64,000 bases of DNA from Lachnospiraceae bacterium A2 (GTDB taxonomy: Bacteria; Bacillota; Clostridia; Lachnospirales; Lachnospiraceae), in the NCBI GenBank assembly GCA_000403315.2, contig KE159639.1, positions 328,712-392,711 of the forward strand, read 5' to 3'. The notes under the pieces are model-generated. The model was not told where the DNA came from and made no database searches. It saw only the letters and a list, made by a program, of their open reading frames with translations. Below are positions 43,350-52,506 of the stretch, piece by piece (the stretch's first letter is position 1; every line of letters starts with the position of its first letter). The position numbers and the translations under genes are program-made.

Positions 43350-46121
43350 ATGAAATATGGAAAGAAAAACGTGTTACGGAAAGAAAAAAAGATTACTTCC
43401 ACCGCCTCGCTGGTACGCCGGAAATTTTCAGTTATTTTCTTTAAAACACTGTTAATCTGCTTTCTGGCTGCTATCGTCATCGGCGGCTGCGCCGGGATTG
43501 GGATCTTCAAAGGCATTATTGATTCCGCCCCGGATATTTCGGATATTGACCCAAGCCCCACCGGATACCTGTCGGTAGTGCTGGACAACCAGGGGAACCA
43601 GACCGCCAAGCTGGTGGCCTCTGGCTCCAACCGGGTCTATGTGACGCTGGACGAAATTCCCAAAGACCTCCAGCACGCCGTGGTAGCCATAGAGGACGAG
43701 CGGTTCTATGAGCACAACGGCATCGACTTAAAGGGCATTATCCGCGCAGGCCTTACCGGCATTGGGAATGGGTTCCACTTCAGCCAAGGGGCCAGCACCA
43801 TCACCCAGCAGCTTTTGAAAAACAACGTATTTGAAGGCTGGGTCGGCCAGTCCGGGATGGAAAAGGTAAAGCGGAAAATCCAGGAGCAGTACCTTGCCAT
43901 TGAGCTGAGCAAAATCAAGTCCAAGGACTGGGTGCTGGAAAATTATTTAAACACGATTAATCTTGGGCAGAACACCCTTGGGGTCCAGTCCGCTTCCCGG
44001 CGTTATTTCGGCAAGGACGTATCCGAGCTGACACTTTCGGAAAGCGCAGTTATCGCAGGGATTACCAAAAACCCTTCGGCCTACAACCCCGTCAGCCATC
44101 CCAAGGACAACGCCAAACGCCGGAAACAGGTCTTAAAAAACATGAAAGACCAGGGCTACATTTCGGACAGGCAGTACAAGGATGCCTTGGAGGACGACGT
44201 ATATTCCCGCATCCAGCAAGTGAACATTGAGTATGCGGCGGAAAACCCCAATTCCTATTTTGTGGACGCTACCATCGACCAGGTGGTGCAGGACCTGGTG
44301 GAAAAAAAGGGCTACACGGACACCCAGGCCTACAAAGCCATTTATAACAGCGGCCTTACCATTGAGTCCACGCAGGACATGGGCATCCAGCAGATTTGCG
44401 ACGAAGAAGTCAATAACCTTGAAAATTATACCACCGCCCCCCAGTATTCCTTCTCCTACCGGCTGACGGTGGAACAGGCAGACGGCACCCTGAAAAATTA
44501 CAGCGACCAGACCATGATTTCCTATTACAGCCCTACAAGGCCGGACTATTCCCTGAATTTTCCCAGCCAGGAAGAAGCGCAGGCGGCTATCGACGCCTAC
44601 AAGGCGGAAATCCTAAAGCCCGGGGACACGATTGTGGAAGGCGGGGAATCCGTAGTTTTCACCCTCCAGCCGCAGACGGCGGTTACCATTATCGACCAGT
44701 ATACCGGCGACGTAAAAGCGATTGTAGGGGGGCGCGGGGACAAGAGCGGGAGCCGGACCTTAAACCGTGCCACTGACACCAAACGGCAGCCGGGCTCTAC
44801 CTTCAAGGTCCTTGCAGCCTTTGCCCCGGCGCTGGACACCGCCGGGATGACGCTGGCAACCGTCCAGGACGACGCCCCCTTTACCTATTCCAATGGGACG
44901 CCGCTGCGCAATTATGACGACAGCTACCGGGGATTTACCACCATCCGTTATGCCATCACAAAATCCATCAATGTGGTAACTGTCAAGACGTTAACGGATA
45001 TTTCCCCCCAGACAGGCTTTGACTACCTGAAAAATTTTGGGTTTACCACCCTGACCCAAGACGACGTGGTACAGTCCTTAGCCCTTGGGGGCATTACCCA
45101 GGGCGTAACCAACCTGGAACTGACGGCCGCCTACGCTACCATGGCAAACAAGGGAACTTACACCAAGCCGCGGTTTTATACCAGGATTTTGGACCACAAC
45201 GGAAATGTGCTGATTGACAACACCCAGGAAACCCACACCGTATTGAAGGAGAGCACTGCATTTCTCCTGACATCCGCCATGCAGGACGTGGTAAACGTAG
45301 GGACTGGGGGAGCCGTAAATTTTGGGAACATGCCCATTGCCGGAAAAACAGGGACTACCACCAAGAACCGGGACGCCCTGTTTTCAGGATATACCCCTTA
45401 CTACACCTGCTCCGTCTGGTGCGGCTATGACGACAACAGCCCTCAGGACGGCGCCCTGACTGCGAACCCCAAAACCCTGTGGAAAAACATTATGGGCCGG
45501 CTCCATGAGAACCTGCCCTACAAGGACTTTACCCAGCCAGAAGGGATTACAGCCGCAGCCGTATGCAAAAAATCCGGAAAATTGGCGGTAGAAGGCCTTT
45601 GCGACGCAGATCCAAGGGGCAGCATGGTGGAAACGGAATATTTTGCCGCCGGGACGGTCCCGACGGAATACTGCGACCACCATGTAAGCGCCACCATCTG
45701 CACGGCTTCCGGCCTTTTGGCAAACGAATTCTGCCCGCCGGAAAATAGGCAGGGAGGGGTCTATATTGTAGGGGGCTCCCCAAATACAGAGGATGGGCCT
45801 TACCTGCTGTCCGCCTCCTTAAGCCTGGAAAATTACTGCACAGTCCACACTGCGGTCCCTGTTATCCCGGAAATCCCGCCGGTTCCAGAGATAGACCAGC
45901 CCAACAATATTTTGGAAAACCAAAATAATACCGAAGCTGGCGGCCAGAGGGAAGACCCTGAAAAAGAAGAAGGAAACGGCAATGGGAACGAAGACGAAAA
46001 TAACGGAGGAACTGGCGAAACCGAAGGAAACGGAGACAATGAAGGGAACAGCGGCAATGAAGGAAACAGCGGCAGCGAGCCGGACGGCCCCCCTGCGGAA
46101 CCAGAAGGGAAAAACCCCTGA
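43350..46121 (+). CDS. class A penicillin-binding protein (PBP1A type)
   Basis: The 923-residue bifunctional peptidoglycan synthase has a short cytoplasmic start and a membrane anchor (about 32-55). A GT51 glycosyltransferase domain follows, with EDERFYEHNGID, QGASTITQQLLKN and RKIQEQYLAIELSK. The transpeptidase domain has SxxK in PGSTFK, SIN near KSINVV and KTGTT. After residue 740 come Cys-containing segments and a low-complexity tail rich in Gly, Asn, Glu and Pro. It is the only large plus-strand housekeeping gene here. Confidence 0.95.
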   Translation: MKYGKKNVLRKEKKITSTASLVRRKFSVIFFKTLLICFLAAIVIGGCAGIGIFKGIIDSAPDISDIDPSPTGYLSVVLDNQGNQTAKLVASGSNRVYVTLDEIPKDLQHAVVAIEDERFYEHNGIDLKGIIRAGLTGIGNGFHFSQGASTITQQLLKNNVFEGWVGQSGMEKVKRKIQEQYLAIELSKIKSKDWVLENYLNTINLGQNTLGVQSASRRYFGKDVSELTLSESAVIAGITKNPSAYNPVSHPKDNAKRRKQVLKNMKDQGYISDRQYKDALEDDVYSRIQQVNIEYAAENPNSYFVDATIDQVVQDLVEKKGYTDTQAYKAIYNSGLTIESTQDMGIQQICDEEVNNLENYTTAPQYSFSYRLTVEQADGTLKNYSDQTMISYYSPTRPDYSLNFPSQEEAQAAIDAYKAEILKPGDTIVEGGESVVFTLQPQTAVTIIDQYTGDVKAIVGGRGDKSGSRTLNRATDTKRQPGSTFKVLAAFAPALDTAGMTLATVQDDAPFTYSNGTPLRNYDDSYRGFTTIRYAITKSINVVTVKTLTDISPQTGFDYLKNFGFTTLTQDDVVQSLALGGITQGVTNLELTAAYATMANKGTYTKPRFYTRILDHNGNVLIDNTQETHTVLKESTAFLLTSAMQDVVNVGTGGAVNFGNMPIAGKTGTTTKNRDALFSGYTPYYTCSVWCGYDDNSPQDGALTANPKTLWKNIMGRLHENLPYKDFTQPEGITAAAVCKKSGKLAVEGLCDADPRGSMVETEYFAAGTVPTEYCDHHVSATICTASGLLANEFCPPENRQGGVYIVGGSPNTEDGPYLLSASLSLENYCTVHTAVPVIPEIPPVPEIDQPNNILENQNNTEAGGQREDPEKEEGNGNGNEDENNGGTGETEGNGDNEGNSGNEGNSGSEPDGPPAEPEGKNP

Positions 46122-46160
46122 TTTGCCCTGAGAACTCCAATTCCCCTGCACTACAACCAT

Positions 46161-46254
46161 AAGGGGCTGCTGTAAAGCAAGGATTTCCTGCAGCTATGGC
46201 ACATATCATAATTTTGCCGTAGCTATAGGAACCCTGCATGTTACAGCAGCCCCT
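46161..46254. repeat. GGCTGCTG-family palindrome, second copy
   Basis: AAGGGGCTGCTGTAAAGCAAGG pairs with GCATGTTACAGCAGCCCCT. It sits between two convergent genes (PBP1A and the pseudo-receiver gene). The inner CAGCTATGGC/GCCGTAGCTA pairing gives a long hairpin suited to bidirectional termination. Confidence 0.7.
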
Positions 46255-46299
46255 CCGTTATGCAGAAACAGAACCTGCCAGGACAAAAGGATACCCCTG

Positions 46300-47328
46300 T
46301 CAGTTCTGCACTTCCATATAATAGACAACCTTTTCATCCTCAATGCTTTGGATAAACCGGTCTGAGAAGGATTCCAAAACGCTCTGAGTTACCCCAGTTA
46401 TCATCTGGGAGGTTTTGTTTTCATGGGCGGCGCCCCACATGCCTTCCGGGAACATCCCTTCCACACTGACACGGAACCGGTTCTGGTTCAGTAGGATAAA
46501 GCTTACCTTTGCCGTAAACCCAGAGGAAAACATCGTAAACCTGGTAAGCAAAAGCCATGCTAAGAAATGCAGATCCCCGCAGAAATCAGGGTCTATGCTT
46601 TCCGGGACATTGCTCAAGACAACCTCCACCGTCTGGCCTTGGTCCGGCCGCTGGAACCGCTGGTAAATATCTTCCCTGACATCCTCCAGATTTTTTAAAA
46701 CGTCCCCCTGGCGGTTCAAAAACCAGAGGATTAACTTTTTTTCATACCGGACAAGCTGCCATTTCTCCCTTGCATGCATCTCTGATTTCACATCCCTGAT
46801 AAATACGCTGAGCAGGGCTGATAAAAATTTTGCCAGTTCGCTCCGTTCCCAAGGACGGCCTTTCGCCAACTGCTTTTTCCTTGCAACTTCCCCGGAAAGT
46901 TCCTGCAGCGTCCGTTCCAGCTCCCGCTGGTCCAGCCGGTCCGCCTCCTCCTTGTCATACAGAACGAAGCCGTCCAAAATAGCTTCGTACATCTGGGAAT
47001 AATCCATTGGCCGCTGGAAAATCCGGAACACCCTCCGTTCATTAATCAGCAGCTTCAAATGGGCTAACTCCAGCCGCCAAGTATATACAATGCACACGGT
47101 CTGGGGATAATTCCGGTTTAAGAATTCCACAATCTTTGTCCCGTCATAAGTGGGCAAATCCAGGCCTGTCACAACAACTTTATAAATTTTCTTTTTTAAA
47201 AGAAACGCTGCCTCCAGCCCGCTGTCAGCGGTGTCAATGGCCATTGGTTCTTCTTTCCCTTCCATGGCAGCTAAAAATTCCTGGATGATGTCTTTATTTT
47301 GGTTGATAAACAACAGATTATTTTCCAT
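46300..47328 (-). CDS. receiver-like protein without the phosphoacceptor Asp
   Basis: The 342-residue product begins with a receiver-like fold (MENNLLFINQNKDI to about 120). The usual Asp of beta-3 is Gly55 in VVVTGLDLPTYDG, and the usual N-terminal acidic pair is absent, so phosphorylation in the standard way is unlikely. A coiled helix (130-165) follows, then a helical/alpha-beta C-terminal half with YEKKLILWFLNRQGD and AWLLLTRFTMFS, loosely resembling a degenerate histidine-kinase ATPase or an uncharacterized output. The start has GGGAGGGCGG upstream. It is transcribed alone. Confidence 0.65.
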   Translation of the reverse strand: MENNLLFINQNKDIIQEFLAAMEGKEEPMAIDTADSGLEAAFLLKKKIYKVVVTGLDLPTYDGTKIVEFLNRNYPQTVCIVYTWRLELAHLKLLINERRVFRIFQRPMDYSQMYEAILDGFVLYDKEEADRLDQRELERTLQELSGEVARKKQLAKGRPWERSELAKFLSALLSVFIRDVKSEMHAREKWQLVRYEKKLILWFLNRQGDVLKNLEDVREDIYQRFQRPDQGQTVEVVLSNVPESIDPDFCGDLHFLAWLLLTRFTMFSSGFTAKVSFILLNQNRFRVSVEGMFPEGMWGAAHENKTSQMITGVTQSVLESFSDRFIQSIEDEKVVYYMEVQN

Positions 47329-47438
47329 TTCCCGCCCTCCCTGTCTTATTTGCATCCTTATATCCATCCATTATAAGCGTCTGGCAGGAAAAAATCCATA
47401 TGTTTTTTTATTCTGCTTCTTACCTTTCCCGTTTTTGT

Positions 47439-47582
47439 GTTACTGTTCACACCCATGGTGTTCACAGTAACGAATCCGGCCTATTTAAAGTTGCCTTACG
47501 GCAAGAGGCCGGATTCTGGCCCCATTACTGTATTGGCCTGTAGCCGTGCAGCACAGTGCACGGCTCAGGAGTAAACAGTAAC
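47439..47582. repeat. nested palindromes
   Basis: GTTACTGT/ACAGTAAC motifs occur at the two ends and near the left interior. Inside lie GAATCCGGCCT/AGGCCGGATTC (47472-47518) and AGCCGTGCA/TGCACGGCT (about 47540-47566). The block marks the left border of the decayed mobile region. Confidence 0.55.
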
Positions 47583-47603
47583 GTTTTTGTTCTCTTTTGC
47601 CCG

Positions 47604-47830
47604 TTATTTCACCCCAGCCCTTTGCAGGCCTAACCCACGTAAATAAATATCGGGAAAATGATATCGGATTGGATCTGAAAGCTTCCGTCGGTATGGCTTT
47701 ATGATGCCTATATTAATTAAATTCTTGATTTCCTCCCTTGGGTTCTCAAAACCTGCCTGCAGCAACGTTTCATGGAAAATTTTTTCATCTATCGGAGAAC
47801 GCTGTATTGTATCTTTTAAATTTATTGGAA
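47604..47830 (-). pseudogene. C-terminal fragment of an unidentified gene
   Basis: Without an upstream start, this minus-strand frame reads KDTIQRSPIDEKIFHETLLQ and ends with PDIYLRGLGLQRAGVK and a stop. The composition is protein-like. Truncation coincides with the start of MobC-like sequence on the other strand at about 47850, so a deletion joins them. I do not recognise the parent family. Confidence 0.45.
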
Positions 47831-47856
47831 AGTAAAAACTGCGCCACAGCCCTAGC

Positions 47857-48010
47857 AGGCCATCGCGCAGCGATTTTGTTCAAGCTGGATTTACCGGAGC
47901 TGAAGGAGCTGGTGCCCCTCCTGCGCCGGAGCAGCAATAATCTAAACCAACTGACCCGTAAAGTGCATGAAACCGGGCGGGTTTATGACGCTGATTTGGA
48001 GGATATATCC
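47857..48010 (+). pseudogene. MobC-like mobilization protein fragment
   Basis: The segment FKLDLPELKELVPLLRRSSN followed by NLNQLTRKVHETGRVYD matches the core of MobC accessory relaxosome proteins (ribbon-helix-helix type), which help the relaxase at oriT. It lacks its start and runs directly, in the same frame, into AbiEi-like sequence, which shows a deletion fusion. Confidence 0.6.
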
Positions 48011-48019
48011 CAGCGGCAG

Positions 48020-48641
48020 GGACAGCGCGGTATACTCCAAACATCGGAGGCGGTGAAACGGGGGATTCCAAAATCCGTTTTTTACAACTATGTGAAGGAA
48101 AAAGAATTGGAACAGGCAGCACATGGGGTTTATATTACTCCGGCGGTTGATGGAAATTTAGGCAAGTAAAAACGTTGATATTTAACCGCCGGAGTAATAT
48201 ATCACCGGATGCCTGGGGCGATGGGATGTTCCTGCTCCATTTACGATGCAGCCAGGGGATTTTTTCCCATGAAACGGCGCTGTTTTTCCATGATCTGACC
48301 GACCGGGAGCCTTCCCCCTATTCCATTACCGTCAAACGGGGATACAACACTACCAGAGTGAAAGCGGACGGGGTTTTAGCCTACGCCATAAAACCGGAAC
48401 TGCATGGCATCGGAAAAAGTATGGCACAACCCCCTTTGGGCATACGGTTCCGGTTTATGATATGGAGCGGACCATCTGCGACCTGCTTCGCTGCCGGAGC
48501 AGTATCAAGGTGCAGACATTGCAAGGGGCGCTCAAAATGTACGCCCGCAGGAAAGAGAAAAACCTGCGGAGGCTGATGCAGTACGCCGGGATGTTCCGGG
48601 TTGAAAAAATTTTACGGCAGTATTTGGAGGTGCTATTATGA
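48020..48641 (+). pseudogene. AbiEi-type antitoxin gene, interrupted by a MITE and a frameshift
   Basis: Three pieces in different frames reconstruct a type IV antitoxin. The N-terminal winged helix (SEAVKRGIPKSVFYNYVKEK, AAHGVY) ends at 48134. After the 63-bp element at 48135-48197 it resumes with SPDAWGDGMFLLHLRCSQG and IFSHETALFFHDLTDREP. After a frameshift between 48420 and 48444 comes TVPVYDMERTICDLLRCRSS to YLEVLL and a stop. AbiEi represses its operon and neutralizes AbiEii. This copy cannot make a full protein. Confidence 0.75.
48135..48197. repeat. MITE-like element inserted in the AbiEi gene, TA duplication
   Basis: TTACTCCGGCGGTT and AACCGCCGGAGTAA are exact ends, flanked by TA at 48133-48134 and 48198-48199. 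Removing the element with one TA restores a continuous AbiEi frame (GVYISPDAWGDG), which fixes both the borders and the 2-bp duplication. Copy at 43199-43275. Confidence 0.85.
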
Positions 48642-48790
48642 TAAAGGCATGGAGTTCCAGGTGAAAAGCATTTCGGAAATCATGGACGAGTCCGAGTATC
48701 CGGGGATTCGGGTCAGCATGGCCACTGTCTTTGACGGAGTGGTGACACCGCTGAAAATTGATATTTCTACCGGGGATGCAATTACACCAA
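48638..48790 (+). pseudogene. AbiEii-type toxin fragment
   Basis: ATG at 48638 overlaps the AbiEi stop by four bases, the normal abiEi-abiEii arrangement. A deletion removes the nucleotidyltransferase N-terminus. What remains is GMEFQVKSISEIMDESEYPG and IRVSMATVFDGVVTPLKIDI up to STGDAITP, the middle of AbiEii/AbiGii toxins, which act as nucleotidyltransferases. The sequence then switches into relaxase. Confidence 0.65.
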
Positions 48791-48791
48791 A

Positions 48792-49073
48792 GGCCGCACC
48801 GAAAGCCAGGCGGTCAGTGGCATCATTGACTATGTATCCAACCCGCAAAAAACAGATAACGGCAGGCTCGTCACCGGCTTTGCGTGTGACAGCCGGGTAG
48901 CCGACGCCGAGTTTCTGTTAGCAAAACGGGAGTACATTTCCACCACTGGACGGGTACACGGCGCGGACGATGTGCTGGCCTACTATGTCCGGCAGTCCTT
49001 TGTCCCCGGCGAACTTACCCCGGAAGAATCCAGCCGGCTGGGCGTGGAGTTTGCCAAACAGTTCACCAAATGA
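48792..49073 (+). pseudogene. relaxase N-terminal fragment
   Basis: The frame reads GRTESQAVSGIIDYVSNPQK, then FACDSRVADAEFLLAKREYI, ADDVLAYYVRQSF and PGELTPEESSRLGVEFAKQF before a stop. This matches the N-terminal region of MobA/VirD2-like relaxases of Clostridial mobilizable elements, just before the HUH histidines, which are lost. It is a fusion remnant, not a working nuclease. Confidence 0.7.
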
Positions 49074-49450
49074 TATGATATGCAGTTACCTGCGGTTTAT
49101 AATTCATCATTTCTTTCTTGATTTTTAACTGCTGTTTCCTTATAATAAAAATGCATTGATAGGAATTACCAACTGTAACATTTTGCTGACAAGTGCGCCC
49201 GCCATAGCTTTCATACGTGGTAGCGCGTCCGTTGCCGGGCGCATGATGGTTTACCATATAATTCTCATGCCTATGCACATGTCACAAGCTGTCACAGAAA
49301 TATAATTTGTAAAGTATTAACAAATTTCAGCTGACTTATATTTATGGTGATACCAAGTGTGTGGGCATAAGGATTTAACAAGGAAGTGAGAATATGAAAC
49401 TTTTGGTAGTTGAAGATGACTATCTATTTTGATAAGGGGAGGAGAGCCAA
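49074..49450 (+). pseudogene. intergenic stretch with a response-regulator stub
   Basis: At 49394-49432, after GGAAGTGAG, the frame reads MKLLVVEDDYLF and stops. This is the conserved beginning of an OmpR-type response regulator cut after 12 residues. The rest of 49074-49390 shows no gene. It is further evidence for repeated deletion in this region. Confidence 0.5.
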
Positions 49451-50155
49451 ATGCCAGAATTACGCAACATTCCGCTCACATATAAAGAAGGTGTGCACAG
49501 CGTTGTTGATTTTAGTAAGGACATCAACGGAGGCGACGCGATCTCTTTTGACTATGACGCACAGTATCAAATGCTTACCTATAACATTCCTGTTGGGAAG
49601 GACAGGCGTGAGATGACGCTGTACAGCGTGCCAGAGGGGGAACTTGTTCGGACGCTGCGTGCCTTCTATGGCAAAGGCGGAATGCTCCAGAAGATTACGG
49701 CTATGCTTAAGGGCCGCGAAACACTTTTGTACATCCGCTATGAAAACGAGAAAGATGCTAAGGCGAAAATTCGGAGATTTGCTATCCGAAATGCAAATGC
49801 CATGATTGAGCAGATCCAACAATGTACAGATGTTATAGCAAGGCTTTTTATCGACTACTACAGTGACGGCGATAACATGGATTACCATGCAGTGCTCGGC
49901 ACCGCAGAGCAGATGGAGGCAGTAAGACGGAAATACCGCGACGAAGATGCCTGCGATAACTCCGGCGACTACCCGTCTGAATATATCAAAGGTGACAACA
50001 GGATGCTGATCACAATGGTACGCTGCGCCGAGGGCCATCCGTCAGAGAATTTCCGGTATGCCGTAGAAATCATGTCAAAGCATATCGAGAAACACGCTTT
50101 GGCAGCATTGCGCAAGACGGAGGATTTCAAATATATCTGCGCGGAATATGATTAA
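49451..50155 (+). CDS. uncharacterized protein of the immunity-like array
   Basis: A 234-residue soluble protein, starting MPELRNIPLTYKEGVHSVVD with GGGGAG upstream. Alternating beta-rich N-terminal and helical C-terminal parts (IQQCTDVIARLFIDYY, NFRYAVEIMSKHIEKHALAA) are visible. I do not recognise a family. It is the first of five same-direction genes with short gaps, several of which look like polymorphic-toxin immunity proteins. Confidence 0.6.
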   Translation: MPELRNIPLTYKEGVHSVVDFSKDINGGDAISFDYDAQYQMLTYNIPVGKDRREMTLYSVPEGELVRTLRAFYGKGGMLQKITAMLKGRETLLYIRYENEKDAKAKIRRFAIRNANAMIEQIQQCTDVIARLFIDYYSDGDNMDYHAVLGTAEQMEAVRRKYRDEDACDNSGDYPSEYIKGDNRMLITMVRCAEGHPSENFRYAVEIMSKHIEKHALAALRKTEDFKYICAEYD

Positions 50156-50193
50156 GAAAAATGAGTGCAAATAGCAGAAAGGAGAATGTCATA

Positions 50194-50973
50194 ATGAGTG
50201 AAAAACAGTATCAGATTTCCCCCATAGAGCTGGTTCAGTGGGCAGAACCGCTGTTCGGCTTTGGAGAGGGGACAGCAACAGGGTTTTCCGAGAAAACAGT
50301 CGCCTCCTATGAGGCGGCGGCAGGGATACGCCTTCCCGCTGCCCTGCGGGACTACTATCTCACCTGCGGCAAGGCCAGCCTGAACTGTGCACTACATGAG
50401 ATATTCGTCCCTGACAAAAAGGCCAAACTCTTTGAGAAGCGCCTGACCTTCTCTTACGATCATATTGACGAGGACTTGGAGACTTTCAGCAAACCGGGAG
50501 AAGAAGATTATGAAGAGTTGGCGAAGCTGCGTGCCCTGCCGCGAGAGCGGTGGGGCGAGGTTACAGGCAACTACCTGCTGTTCTGGTGCGAAAATCAGGG
50601 CTGTTGGTACGCAGGCATCAAAGCGGAGGATTTGACCCACCCCAACCCGGCGGTGTACTACAACGACCAGGACGATATGTACAGCTGGGCTCCATTTTCC
50701 GATTCCGTCCAGTCTTTCCTCCTGTCCATCATGCTTGAAAATCTGGAGACAGGGGCCAACCCCGACGAGATCGAGGACCCCGCCGAAATACAAAAGATCC
50801 TGTCCGAGGGCAGTGTAGACTTCCAGCGGCTGTGTGAGCCATATCCTTTCCCCGGCGGGCGCTTCTGCCACACCTGTCTGGATACCGAAACCAATACGCT
50901 GTATGTCTATGGTGAGGAAGCGGAGAGCCGTCCCACCTATTTGAAGGTATTCAAGCCGGACGAGGATGAATAG
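50194..50973 (+). CDS. SMI1/KNR4 (SUKH)-family immunity-like protein
   Basis: The 259-residue protein has the SUKH pattern: GFSEKTVASYEAAAGIRLPA and LRDYYLTCG near the N-terminus, then a beta-rich NYLLFWCENQGCWYAG core. SUKH proteins serve as immunity partners for many nuclease toxins. The start at 50194 is chosen for AAAGGAG nine bases upstream rather than the ATG at 50161. No toxin gene adjoins it. Confidence 0.75.
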   Translation: MSEKQYQISPIELVQWAEPLFGFGEGTATGFSEKTVASYEAAAGIRLPAALRDYYLTCGKASLNCALHEIFVPDKKAKLFEKRLTFSYDHIDEDLETFSKPGEEDYEELAKLRALPRERWGEVTGNYLLFWCENQGCWYAGIKAEDLTHPNPAVYYNDQDDMYSWAPFSDSVQSFLLSIMLENLETGANPDEIEDPAEIQKILSEGSVDFQRLCEPYPFPGGRFCHTCLDTETNTLYVYGEEAESRPTYLKVFKPDEDE

Positions 50974-51008
50974 ACAACTTTCATTTGTAGATTAAAGAGG
51001 AAAACAGT

Positions 51009-51539
51009 ATGGGATTATTTTCAAAAAAGCCAAAGGAACCTGAGTATGATGCAGTGGACTGTGAGAGAAAGAAAAAAAGAATGAGGGAGGTTTTTAACGA
51101 TGCGGTCAAAGATGGAGATACTTACGAAGTTCTGTATGCTTATATGTCAACTTCAAAATTTGAAAGAGGTTTCATATTTGATTGTAATACGACTACGTTT
51201 TTCTGCTACATCCTTGGATTCAGGCGAAGCGATTTTAGCTTAGTCCTTGTGCAGATAGACGCAGCCTTAGAGAAACATTCAGACCCGTTTTATGTTGATA
51301 TAGACAACGTAGGCAATGTTTCTTATGCCCCCAAGGCCCATCAATTATGTTTCGAGTATAAAAAAGGCTCAGAAGATTTTGGAGAATTGCTGAATATCGG
51401 CGGAACAAGTTCTAAAACTTTGTATGGGCCAAAAAACATACACCAGCCGGACGAAATTGAGAGACTTCTTGATTTTGCGGAAGCGTTTCGCGTAAAGCTG
51501 GAACAAAGAGGATATAAGCTGGATAAGTGGAAAAGGTAA
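51009..51539 (+). CDS. uncharacterized protein of the immunity-like array
   Basis: A 176-residue protein (MGLFSKKPKEPEYDAVDCER) with a strong Lys/Glu start and a mixed alpha/beta body (YYVDIDNVG-like and LCFEYKKGSEDFGELL). AAAGAGG precedes the ATG. It is AT-richer than the SUKH gene before it. Family unknown. Position suggests an immunity protein. Confidence 0.55.
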   Translation: MGLFSKKPKEPEYDAVDCERKKKRMREVFNDAVKDGDTYEVLYAYMSTSKFERGFIFDCNTTTFFCYILGFRRSDFSLVLVQIDAALEKHSDPFYVDIDNVGNVSYAPKAHQLCFEYKKGSEDFGELLNIGGTSSKTLYGPKNIHQPDEIERLLDFAEAFRVKLEQRGYKLDKWKR

Positions 51540-51572
51540 AACGGTTTTGCTGTAAAATGGAACGGATGAAAT

Positions 51573-52391
51573 ATGGGGCAATATAAAAACGAATGGGGAG
51601 AAATATCACAAATAATAGAGGAACACATCAATTTAATGATAAAGAGGTATCTTGAAACAGGGGGTGTATTCAAGTGCATTTCCGCAAAGATTGGATTTTT
51701 TCCGTATGCACAATGTCTTGGGAAAGTACTGATGGACAAAGACTGGAACAGGTTGAATAACCTTATTTACCAAGAAAATTGTTTCAGAAGTTTGTGTTCT
51801 TTGATGTGTGGAAACACGCATTATTGGGCTTTTCTTGAAATGCTGGAGGCTCTTGCTGTGGGAAATATGAAAACACTGGACTTGCTTGTCCCCCATAAAA
51901 CAGAACCAGTAACCCATATTTTTCCTGCATACAGACCCGCCACCGATATGCTGATCGGACTTTGGCGCAAGGACAACAGCGTTTTAGACTATGCAGTTCC
52001 GAGGGCAAAAAAATTTGCATCTGGAAAAAGGCCACAATGGGAACGGGCGACAATCGCTTACTTACTCGCAATGTATGATAAAAACCCAAAAGAAGCGGGA
52101 GTGCAATTAGGACTTTTGTGTAAAGGAGTTATGCGGGCAGATTTTGATGCTGATACGGATAAAACACTTTTTGTACCAGCACATGGATTATATCAGCTTG
52201 CCGCCCGTTTATGGGACGAAGGACTGTTTCGGCAGTTACCCATGCCAGATCATAAAATTTTTTCCAAAGAGTACGCTGTTTGGAGAACTACACAAAAGGT
52301 ACATCCTGAGTTATTTGCAAAATATCCTGAACCAATGATTAACAACGTTTTAGTAAATCCTGAAATTGAAATGTTAGAGCAGAATAAGTAA
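51573..52391 (+). CDS. uncharacterized protein, possible immunity protein
   Basis: A 272-residue, mostly helical soluble protein (MGQYKNEWGEISQIIEEHIN; central LEMLEALAVGNMKTLDLLVP; WERATIAYLLAMYDKNPKEA). The size and helix-rich pattern resemble Imm49-type immunity proteins, but only loosely. The start is weak (GGAACGG). It follows the previous gene by 33 bases. Confidence 0.5.
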   Translation: MGQYKNEWGEISQIIEEHINLMIKRYLETGGVFKCISAKIGFFPYAQCLGKVLMDKDWNRLNNLIYQENCFRSLCSLMCGNTHYWAFLEMLEALAVGNMKTLDLLVPHKTEPVTHIFPAYRPATDMLIGLWRKDNSVLDYAVPRAKKFASGKRPQWERATIAYLLAMYDKNPKEAGVQLGLLCKGVMRADFDADTDKTLFVPAHGLYQLAARLWDEGLFRQLPMPDHKIFSKEYAVWRTTQKVHPELFAKYPEPMINNVLVNPEIEMLEQNK

Positions 52392-52506
52392 AGTTTTTGA
52401 AATGTCACAGAATTGTGGCATTTCAAGGGTAAAAACCAGCGTCTGTGACATTTCTGTGAGAATTGGCATAAAAATATCAGGATCAAAAAATGAAAGGAGA
52501 AAACTT

